Positions 1 to 5,153 of a stretch of DNA of 5,257 nt are shown piece by piece. Within the stretch, counting starts at the first letter, position 1. Every line of letters starts with the position of its first letter. Under the pieces are notes generated by a model. The model saw only the letters and a list, made by a program, of their open reading frames with translations. It was not told the DNA's origin and ran no database searches. The position numbers were made by a program, and so were the translations under genes. The stretch is from JAAZMX01 sp035388025. Its GTDB lineage: Bacteria > Patescibacteriota > Patescibacteriia > UBA2196 > GWA2-42-15. The stretch spans positions 1 through 5,257 of the forward strand of contig DAOOPA010000054.1 of assembly GCA_035388025.1 (NCBI GenBank), written 5' to 3'.

Positions 1-29
1 AAAAATTATCAAAAAATATTACTAATTAT

Positions 30-46
30 TTGTCTGTTCTAGACAA
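30..46 (-). terminator. weak hairpin downstream of the MFS-like gene, possible terminator
   Basis: The sequence shows a perfect 6-bp stem (TTGTCT at 30-35, AGACAA at 41-46) with a 5-nt loop, about 20 bases after the stop codon of the minus-strand MFS-like gene. Read on the minus strand, the stem is followed by an AT-rich stretch with a run of six T only some 14 bases later, not directly after the stem. That makes it a weak candidate for an intrinsic terminator. It could also be a chance palindrome or a protein-binding site. No gene is visible in the remaining bases to the window edge. Confidence 0.25.
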
Positions 47-67
47 GCACCTTATAATTTATACTTC

Positions 68-664
68 CTACAATGCCTTTCTCGGTAGAACTAAAACAAA
101 AAGTCCGCAACAAAACGAAATGCCGGCCATTATCATAAACATCGCCCCAAAGCCAAAATTTTCCACTACTGATCCGCCAGCCACCGCCGCCACCGCCGGT
201 AAAAGATATGATAAGCCATCATAGAAACTCCACTGCCAAGGCGCTTCCTTTTTGGTGGTATGCTTGCCATAAGAAGAATGGAAAGCCGGCCAAAAAAAAG
301 CCATACCCGCCCCCAAGCACGCCTGCGCCAAATAAAGCATCAAAACATCATCTGCTATCAGAAAAAAAACATAAGCCACCCCCAAAATAAATTGCGAAAA
401 AACAATACCCAACTCTGTTTCTTTAATTTTGTTTTCCCACTTACCAGCCACAAAAGTCAAAAGTCCGGCAGTCAAAGAAAATATCGCCCAAGCATTCGCC
501 GCCTCCCGCACTCCGCCGCCAATTGACTCTATAAAAATCGCGTATATGGGAGTGAACATACCAAAAGCAAAAGTAAAAAGACCGCTCACGATAAGCAAAA
601 TGCCAAGCGGGCCGTTTAATTTTTTTTCATATTGCAGTTGATAACGTCTGGCACTGTGATTCAT
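68..664 (-). CDS. half-size MFS-like membrane protein (six predicted helices)
   Basis: This 198-residue protein is strongly hydrophobic. Six membrane segments can be read at about residues 20-46, 57-74, 85-104, 106-127, 149-167 and 171-193, after a charged N-terminus (RRYQLQYEKK). The loop between helices 2 and 3 (AGKWENKIKETE) resembles a degenerate MFS motif A, so I assign it to the N-terminal half of the major facilitator superfamily. Canonical MFS transporters have about 400 residues and twelve helices. Here the stop codon follows helix 6 (VLPRKAL), and the 67 bases beyond it are too short to show a second half. I recall similar proteins of about 190-200 residues, ending in a PRK-type tail, as common in Patescibacteria, which argues for a complete half-transporter rather than a truncated gene; this is from memory. 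If functional it would probably dimerise. The substrate cannot be told. The ATG at 664 has no Shine-Dalgarno sequence, and a promoter candidate lies where a leaderless transcript would begin. Confidence 0.75.
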   Translation of the reverse strand: MNHSARRYQLQYEKKLNGPLGILLIVSGLFTFAFGMFTPIYAIFIESIGGGVREAANAWAIFSLTAGLLTFVAGKWENKIKETELGIVFSQFILGVAYVFFLIADDVLMLYLAQACLGAGMAFFWPAFHSSYGKHTTKKEAPWQWSFYDGLSYLLPAVAAVAGGSVVENFGFGAMFMIMAGISFCCGLFVLVLPRKAL

Positions 665-670
665 ATTTTT

Positions 671-699
671 ATTTTAGCAAATTTTCAAACATTCCCCAA
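671..699 (-). promoter_or_regulatory. candidate promoter of the MFS-like gene, possibly leaderless
   Basis: Read on the minus strand there is TTGGGG (694-699), a 17-base spacer, and TAAAAT (671-676). TGC stands directly before the -10 box, which fits an extended -10 element. The expected transcription start, about seven bases after the -10 box, falls on the A of the ATG at 664, so the mRNA would have no leader. This agrees with the absence of a Shine-Dalgarno sequence. The -35 box matches the consensus at only three positions and the region is AT-rich, so chance is a real alternative. Confidence 0.35.
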
Positions 700-714
700 A
701 TCACTTATCCCCGT

Positions 715-742
715 TTGACATTCCATATTAATAATTTATAAT
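715..742 (+). promoter_or_regulatory. consensus sigma70-type promoter of the Nudix gene
   Basis: The sequence has an exact TTGACA (715-720) and an exact TATAAT (737-742) separated by 16 bases, one short of the ideal 17. Transcription would start near 749, giving a leader of about 78 nt before the Nudix ATG at 827. It lies back to back with the candidate promoter of the MFS-like gene; the two -35 boxes are only 15 bases apart, so one regulator could act on both. It is the best-matching promoter in the window. Confidence 0.75.
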
Positions 743-765
743 TAAACTACCAAACAAAAACAACC

Positions 766-793
766 CAGCTTGTCTGACTGAAAGCTGTTTTTT
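766..793 (+). terminator. terminator-like hairpin in the Nudix gene leader (possible attenuator)
   Basis: CAGCTT (766-771) pairs with AAGCTG (782-787) around a 10-nt loop, directly followed by six T (788-793). This has the form of an intrinsic terminator and sits between the consensus promoter and the ribosome binding site, about 17 bases after the expected transcription start. It could attenuate transcription of the Nudix gene or produce a short RNA of about 45 nt. It might instead stop transcription arriving from elsewhere. I see no start codon or leader peptide ahead of it and no clear antiterminator pairing. The stem is short and only half GC, so termination may be partial. Confidence 0.45.
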
Positions 794-815
794 AATTTTT
801 CAAAAAAATAAAAGC

Positions 816-820
816 GAGGA
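816..820 (+). promoter_or_regulatory. ribosome binding site of the Nudix gene
   Basis: GAGGA lies six bases before the ATG at 827, a good Shine-Dalgarno match at normal spacing. It fixes that ATG as the start. It is the only clear Shine-Dalgarno sequence in the window, which shows that the organism can use this signal although the other genes here lack it. Confidence 0.7.
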
Positions 821-826
821 ATTGAA

Positions 827-1282
827 ATGGGCGAAAAAATTATCGTCTGTCGAGCCGTTATACCAATACTAATAAACGGCGCAGTGAAAATCTGTCTCGG
901 CCAAAATCCACCCGACAAAAAATACGGTCCGAATCTCTGGACCCTTCCCGGTGGGAAACAAGAACCAGGAGAAGCCCTCCACTTGACAACCGTTAGAGAG
1001 ATTGAAGGGGAAACAACTCTGGTTACCACTCCGCATGACCTGCTCTTTCTCGTTAAAACCAAACGGCCCGATGGCACAATCATCTATAATTTTATTTATT
1101 TGAGCCAAGCCACCGGTAACTCTGTGTTGGAAGGCCAACAACATGACGATCAAGCTCAAAAAGTAGCTTTTTACACGCTTGATGAAATTATAAGGTTGGG
1201 GCTCCGGCTAACCGAGTCAACAAAAAAGGCTGTAGTAATATTAAAAAAATTCGACCTCAAACAATGGGCCGAACTTCTCTAA
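827..1282 (+). CDS. Nudix hydrolase domain protein
   Basis: This 151-residue protein has the length and layout of a single-domain Nudix hydrolase, the fold that cleaves nucleoside diphosphates linked to another group. The approach to the motif is typical (NLWTLPGGK, residues 36-44), and the Nudix box runs from G43 through E49 and R57-E58 to about L65. Against the consensus GX5EX7REUXEEXGU, the first Gly, the first Glu and the RE pair are kept. The stretch after RE reads IEGETTL, so Gly61 replaces the first Glu of the EE pair and Thr64 replaces the later Gly. In MutT both Glu of that pair bind metal, so activity may be altered, though E58, E60 and E62 remain. The C-terminal part (VAFYTLDEIIRLGL) resembles the usual Nudix helix region. 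Substrate is unknown; house-cleaning of damaged nucleotides or sugar-nucleotide hydrolysis are both possible. It is a monocistronic gene with its own strong promoter, leader hairpin and terminator, and it converges on murC. Confidence 0.88.
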   Translation: MGEKIIVCRAVIPILINGAVKICLGQNPPDKKYGPNLWTLPGGKQEPGEALHLTTVREIEGETTLVTTPHDLLFLVKTKRPDGTIIYNFIYLSQATGNSVLEGQQHDDQAQKVAFYTLDEIIRLGLRLTESTKKAVVILKKFDLKQWAELL

Positions 1283-1287
1283 CATTA

Positions 1288-1318
1288 AACCCCAGCCAAT
1301 GCGTTGGGGGTTATTTTT
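1288..1318 (+). terminator. intrinsic terminator of the Nudix gene
   Basis: AACCCC (1288-1293) pairs with GGGGTT (1307-1312), and further inner pairing is possible between AGC and GTT-type bases with one bulge. The stem is followed by ATTTTT. It begins five bases after the TAA stop of the Nudix gene. Read on the other strand, the stem is followed by TTTAATGTT, a weaker tail, so it may also stop transcripts leaving murC; no other terminator is visible between the two convergent genes. Confidence 0.8.
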
Positions 1319-1402
1319 ATAAATCAAAATGTTCGCTCAAATACAGGCGCTAGTAGACATTGACCCTCTAACTTTCGCCCCCAGAGCCACCGCCAATCCA
1401 AC
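1319..1402. other. intergenic spacer between convergent Nudix and murC genes
   Basis: These 84 bases hold no supported gene. They are richer in GC than the other spacers here, and short open frames exist on both strands without ribosome binding sites. AATGT (1328-1332) and ACATT (1357-1361) form a short interrupted inverted repeat, with CGC and GCG inside it (1334-1336 and 1347-1349). This could be a decayed mobile-element end or gene remnant, but nothing identifies it. Confidence 0.3.
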
Positions 1403-2803
1403 CTACTTATTCAATAATAATTCTCCGGCCTTATAAGCCTCACCCGCTCCCATAGTCATCAGAATCTCGCCCTTCTTCAAATTCTCACGCAAATACTCGG
1501 CCGCCTCTCTCCAGTCGGACGCATAAACCGCCGGACTCTTTCTCCGGTATTTTTTATTGATCAAATCAACAATATCTTGACTGGAAATCTTGTGTTTATT
1601 GGCTTCTCTGGCCGCATAAATATCCACTACGATCAGACCTTCGGCCCGATGCAAAACTTCTGCGAACTCTTTCAAAAAATCATGTGTTCTAGAATACAAA
1701 TGAGGCTGAAAAACCAACCACAATTTTTTCTGCCCAAATTTTTTTCTAGCCGCCTCCAAGGTCGCCCGAATTTCTGTCGGGTGATGTCCATAATCGTCAT
1801 AAACATCTACCCCGCCTTTGGTCCTGCCCTTATATTCAAATCTGCGCCACACGCCCGGAAATTCCGCTAGCGCTTTTTGAGCCACTGTCGACTTCACTCC
1901 CAAAACAGCCGCGCCAGCTATCGCCCCGAGCGCATTATAAATATTGAAAATACCCGGCACCTTCAACCTGTACACCCGCTGATTATAATCCCCGAAAGGT
2001 ACTGCCTTGGCCAGCAGTTTAAATTCCGTCGTACCGTCTTTCTTTGTTTTTATCTCTCTGGCTACAAAATCCGCTCGATTTTCAATTCCCCAAGTTACTG
2101 CGTTTCCCCTACTCCGCGCCAACTCCCTCGTATTTTTATTGTCCATATTTGTCACCAAAAATCCACCTTTTTTGATCTGCCCCGCGAATTTTTTGAAACT
2201 CTTCTTTACCCCGGACAAATTTTTAAAATAATCCAAATGCTCCGCCTCCAAATTATTTATTATGGCCACGTCCGGCTGATAATTCAAAAAATTATCCCTG
2301 TACTCGCATGCCTCTGATAATAAATATCTTGACTGTCCCAACCGAAAATTACTCTGCCATTTTTTGACTTTCGTACCGACAAAAATAGTCGGATCCATTC
2401 CCGCCCTCTCCATTATGAGTCCGAGCATCGCCGTGGTCGTACTCTTGCCATGCATGCCAGCCACGGCCACGGTAAATTTGTCTTGAGATAATAATCCGAG
2501 CCATTGATAAATGGTTAATTTTTTGAGCTTCAAAGCCTTGGCCTTCATTAATTCCGGATTACCCGGCTCAATCGCCTGAGTATAAACCACCAAATCAAAA
2601 TCCGCGGTTATATTCTCCGGTTTGTGCTCCGGATAAATTATCGCCCCGCGTCTCTTTAACTCTTCTATCAAAGAATTGCTCTCGCGGTCAGAACCGCAAA
2701 CCCGCTTGCCCTGATCCAAAAAATATCGCGCCGCCGCCGACATCATTATTCCGCCAATGCCGATAAAATACACCTTCTTTATTTTTTTCAAATCAATTGT
2801 CAT
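1403..2803 (-). CDS. murC: UDP-N-acetylmuramate--L-alanine ligase MurC
   Basis: MurC is the cytoplasmic ATP-dependent ligase that joins L-alanine to UDP-MurNAc, starting the peptide stem of peptidoglycan. The 466 residues match the usual family length and show all three Mur-ligase domains. The N-terminal UDP-binding domain has FIGIGGIMMSAAA (residues 13-25). The central ATPase domain has a P-loop AGMHGKSTTT (115-124), then EACEY (164-168) and NNLEAEHLDYF (183-193). The junction GVWRRFEYKG (317-326) leads into the C-terminal domain with YDDYGHHPTEI (335-345), FQPHLYSRT (365-373) and TMGAGEAY (450-457). The DDYxHHPTEI and QPHxYSRT motifs separate MurC and its relative Mpl from MurD, MurE and MurF; the position after murG favours MurC. 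Departures from consensus are Met117 and Ser121 in the P-loop (usually GTHGKT), and Cys166 where EAD is usual. It is last in the ftsW-murG-murC series, 59 bases after murG. The ATG has no Shine-Dalgarno sequence. Confidence 0.93.
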   Translation of the reverse strand: MTIDLKKIKKVYFIGIGGIMMSAAARYFLDQGKRVCGSDRESNSLIEELKRRGAIIYPEHKPENITADFDLVVYTQAIEPGNPELMKAKALKLKKLTIYQWLGLLSQDKFTVAVAGMHGKSTTTAMLGLIMERAGMDPTIFVGTKVKKWQSNFRLGQSRYLLSEACEYRDNFLNYQPDVAIINNLEAEHLDYFKNLSGVKKSFKKFAGQIKKGGFLVTNMDNKNTRELARSRGNAVTWGIENRADFVAREIKTKKDGTTEFKLLAKAVPFGDYNQRVYRLKVPGIFNIYNALGAIAGAAVLGVKSTVAQKALAEFPGVWRRFEYKGRTKGGVDVYDDYGHHPTEIRATLEAARKKFGQKKLWLVFQPHLYSRTHDFLKEFAEVLHRAEGLIVVDIYAAREANKHKISSQDIVDLINKKYRRKSPAVYASDWREAAEYLRENLKKGEILMTMGAGEAYKAGELLLNK

Positions 2804-2829
2804 AAAAGTATAAACTAAATCAAATTAAC

Positions 2830-2848
2830 CAGACTTAAAAACTGTCTG
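2830..2848. repeat. small inverted repeat between murG and murC
   Basis: CAGAC (2830-2834) and GTCTG (2844-2848) form a 5-bp stem with a 9-nt loop in the 59-base gap between murG and murC, the only real gap within the cluster. There is no T-run directly after it on the minus strand, so it does not look like a terminator. It might be an RNA processing or protein-binding site, or chance. Confidence 0.2.
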
Positions 2849-2862
2849 CCCTTGATCAAAAA

Positions 2863-3930
2863 TTATTTGCCAATTTCTTCAATTATCGCCGCCAGCCTCT
2901 CTTCCGCTCCCCATTTCATAATACCCTTTATTTTATTGCCCAACTCTTTCATTCTGGACTTGTGCCCTATTAATTCTTTTATTTTTTTGATCAGATCGTC
3001 GCTGTCCAAATCTCTGCCCGCCAAAATCTCCGCCGCCCCCCGCTCATAAAAATAATTGGCGTTTTGCTCCTGGTGCGAGTTGGGAATAGGCATAATAATC
3101 ACCGGCTTTGACAAATAACTCACCTCTGTCAGGGTCCCCATTCCCGCTCTAGTCACTACCGCGTCAGCCACGGCGATTAAAGGATCGATATTAACCAAAA
3201 ATTCATATTGGATATAATTTTCATGCTCAAAGATGCCGCCTGTTTTATGCCGGCCGGTTATGTGAATAACCTGACAAAACTTTGTCAATTCTTTTAACGC
3301 TCCCATAATCAGCTCGTTCACGCCCAAAGCGCCAGTCCCGCCGGTTGTCACCACTATCACTGGTAAATCAGCTTTGAGCTCGAGCCTGGCGAGCCATTTT
3401 GCCCGATTCGAGTCCTTGGCCATCCGCAAATTATTACCGACTGGATTGCCAATAATTTCTGTTTTTTGAGCAGGAAATTTTTCTGCCGTCTCCGGGAAAC
3501 AAACCGTAATTTTTTTAGCCGCCCAAACACACAGTCTGTTGGCCAAACCGACTTTTACATCCTGCTGATGAATTACGCTTGGAATATTCAATAACCAACC
3601 TGCCCACACAACCGGCACAGCCACAAAACCTCCGGCTGACACGATTACGCCCGGCCTGATCTTCATCAAAATCACCAACGACTCAAAAAAACCGATTATC
3701 ACCCTAAAAAAATCAAAAAAATTTTGCCAGCAAAAATAACGCCTCAAACGCCCAGTGGCAATGCTTCTAAAATTAATATTATAATGTCGCACCACTTTTC
3801 CCTCCGGTCCTCCCTTGGTTCCCAACCAATACAAATCCGCGCCCGGGTTTTTGGATTTCAAAGCCTCGGCTACGGCGATCAAAGGCGTAACCGAACCCAT
3901 GGTTCCTCCGCCAGTAAATAAAACTTTCAT
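2863..3930 (-). CDS. murG: MurG, lipid II-forming GlcNAc transferase
   Basis: MurG transfers GlcNAc from UDP-GlcNAc to lipid I, making lipid II at the inner face of the membrane. The 355 residues match the usual length of this GT-B fold enzyme. The N-terminal domain opens with the glycine loop TGGGTMGSVTPLIAVAEAL (6-24), followed by SAGGFVAVP (98-106) and HQQDVKVGLANRL (121-133). The C-terminal, UDP-GlcNAc-binding domain has TTGGTGA (195-201), RAGMGTLTEV with Glu269 (261-270), and the HQEQNA segment (286-291). Several usually conserved positions differ: Ser13 and Met11 in loop 1 (usually GGTGGH), HQQD for HEQN, and GNPVG (161-165) for GNPVR. I recall the Ser and HQQD variants in Patescibacterial MurG, so they look like lineage features rather than decay. 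It starts seven bases after the ftsW stop, which implies co-transcription. The ATG is right at the conserved N-terminus, but there is no Shine-Dalgarno sequence. Confidence 0.92.
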   Translation of the reverse strand: MKVLFTGGGTMGSVTPLIAVAEALKSKNPGADLYWLGTKGGPEGKVVRHYNINFRSIATGRLRRYFCWQNFFDFFRVIIGFFESLVILMKIRPGVIVSAGGFVAVPVVWAGWLLNIPSVIHQQDVKVGLANRLCVWAAKKITVCFPETAEKFPAQKTEIIGNPVGNNLRMAKDSNRAKWLARLELKADLPVIVVTTGGTGALGVNELIMGALKELTKFCQVIHITGRHKTGGIFEHENYIQYEFLVNIDPLIAVADAVVTRAGMGTLTEVSYLSKPVIIMPIPNSHQEQNANYFYERGAAEILAGRDLDSDDLIKKIKELIGHKSRMKELGNKIKGIMKWGAEERLAAIIEEIGK

Positions 3931-3937
3931 AAATAAT

Positions 3938-5074
3938 CTAATGAAAACTTTTTAAAGCTCTGACTGTTGACCGCTCCTGCGTGTGGCAAGAGATATTGAC
4001 CACTATGCCCACCGCCGCCATCAAGGTCATCATTGCTGTCCCCCCATAACTCACAAATGGCAAAGGTAAACCGGTCAGAGGCATCAGTCCAAGCATTGCC
4101 CCTATATTAACAAAAAACTGTCCCAAAATCCAAACCCCCACTCCCACCACCACCAACTGGCCAAAGGTATCAGGCGAGCGCCTAGCGATCTTTATCATCC
4201 GATAAAAAATGAGTAAAAACAAAATAATAAACAGTGTCGTCATAATAAAACCAAGCTCCTCCGCCATCACGGCAAAAATAGAATCACCGGCCACCTCTGG
4301 CAAATACTGATATTTTTGTTTTGATTGGCCCAGACCCAAACCCAGCCACCCGCCAGAACCAACAGCCAAAAGCGCCTGCCTAATATGATAACCAATGCCC
4401 AAAGGATCGGCTTCTGGATTCATAAATGCCGTTAAACGTTTCAAACGATACGGCGCCGCTATGGCCAAGGCTCCCAATCCCAAACCAGCCGCGCCCATTA
4501 CAGCGATCACATGCCCCAATCTGGCCCCGCCAGCGTAAAAAACAACCACACTGGTCAGAACCAAGATAGACACCGTGCCCACATCTGGTTGCATGACCAC
4601 CAAGCCGGCGACCAAACCCAAATAAACCAGAAACTGCAAAAAACCATAAGCGAAATCAGGCACTTTTTCTTTTCTTTTTTCCAACCAAGCGGCCAAATAC
4701 AAAAGAAAAATCAATTTTACTATTTCCGAGGGCTGTAAGGAAAAACCAAAAATATTTATCCATGATTTGGCCGTGCCGTAATTGGCCGCCAAGCCGGGAA
4801 TAAAAACCAACACCAAAAGTCCGATAGAAAACCATAACAACCAAGGCGCTATTTTTTTCCAATATCGGTAATCTGTCCGGCTAAAAAACAAAAACAAGAC
4901 CAAGCCCGGCAAAAATCCCAGCAAAAACTGGTGCTTTACATACCAATAACTATCATGAAATTTGGTATACCCCAAAACAGACGTGGCCGAAGACAGCATC
5001 ACCAGGCCCAAAACTATTACCAAACCAACAAGAATAATTAAAACATAATCTGGTTTGTGAGCCAATTTTTGCAT
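3938..5074 (-). CDS. ftsW: FtsW, SEDS-family septal peptidoglycan glycosyltransferase
   Basis: FtsW is the polytopic SEDS enzyme that polymerises lipid II into glycan strands at the division septum, working with a class B penicillin-binding protein. From the ATG at 5074 it has 378 residues and about ten hydrophobic segments, as expected. Family motifs are in order: TAKSWINIFGFSLQPSE (101-117), MQPDVGT (161-167), GYHIRQALLAVGSGG (228-242), YLPEVAGDSIFAVMAEELG (257-275) and LPLTGLPLPFVSYGG. The Asp of AGDSIFA (D264) corresponds to the essential Asp of the HTDFIFA motif in SEDS enzymes, and is kept though its neighbours differ. RodA is the alternative; the adjacent murG and murC favour FtsW. An upstream TTG at 5080 would add two residues (M-I), but the ATG is preferred. 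No Shine-Dalgarno sequence is visible before either start. The gene leads the ftsW-murG-murC series and follows the recombinase gene by 51 bases on the same strand. Confidence 0.93.
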   Translation of the reverse strand: MQKLAHKPDYVLIILVGLVIVLGLVMLSSATSVLGYTKFHDSYWYVKHQFLLGFLPGLVLFLFFSRTDYRYWKKIAPWLLWFSIGLLVLVFIPGLAANYGTAKSWINIFGFSLQPSEIVKLIFLLYLAAWLEKRKEKVPDFAYGFLQFLVYLGLVAGLVVMQPDVGTVSILVLTSVVVFYAGGARLGHVIAVMGAAGLGLGALAIAAPYRLKRLTAFMNPEADPLGIGYHIRQALLAVGSGGWLGLGLGQSKQKYQYLPEVAGDSIFAVMAEELGFIMTTLFIILFLLIFYRMIKIARRSPDTFGQLVVVGVGVWILGQFFVNIGAMLGLMPLTGLPLPFVSYGGTAMMTLMAAVGIVVNISCHTQERSTVRALKSFH

Positions 5075-5124
5075 AATCAAAATCGTTTAATTGTTCTCAA
5101 TCGCGACCTTCTAAATTATTCTTA

Positions 5125-5153
5125 ATTATAGCGGACTTTTAATATTTTTTAAA
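5125..5153 (-). promoter_or_regulatory. candidate promoter of the ftsW-murG-murC cluster
   Basis: Read on the minus strand there is TTTAAA (5148-5153), a 17-base spacer, and an exact TATAAT (5125-5130). The -10 box overlaps the stop codon of the recombinase gene. Transcription would begin near 5118, giving a leader of about 44 nt before the ftsW ATG. The exact -10 and ideal spacing support it; the -35 box matches four of six bases and the region is AT-rich. If real, the wall genes can be expressed independently of the recombinase. Confidence 0.45.

Noticed and set aside
41..775. AGACAAGC (41-48) and GCTTGTCT (768-775) as terminal inverted repeats around the MFS-like gene
   Set aside because: Only eight bases match, both copies lie inside separate local hairpins, there is no target duplication and no transposase.
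742..1159. Minus-strand open frames of about 100 codons opposite the Nudix gene
   Set aside because: They lie antisense to a gene with a clear family motif, promoter and ribosome binding site, and their translations show no domain.
1329..1436. A 35-codon plus-strand open frame between the Nudix gene and murC
   Set aside because: It has no ribosome binding site, starts after the Nudix terminator, overlaps the 3' end of murC, and resembles no protein I know.
1577..2317. Plus-strand open frames of 97 and 146 codons opposite murC
   Set aside because: murC has all its family motifs across this stretch; the opposing translations are low in recognisable features and lack ribosome binding sites.
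1403..3930. murC and murG as decayed pseudogenes because of motif changes
   Set aside because: Both frames are full length with no internal stops, the other motifs are intact, and the changes resemble variants I recall from Patescibacteria.
5078..5080. TTG as the ftsW start, two codons before the ATG
   Set aside because: The ATG at 5072-5074 is in frame and two residues away, the protein is equally complete, and no Shine-Dalgarno sequence favours the TTG.
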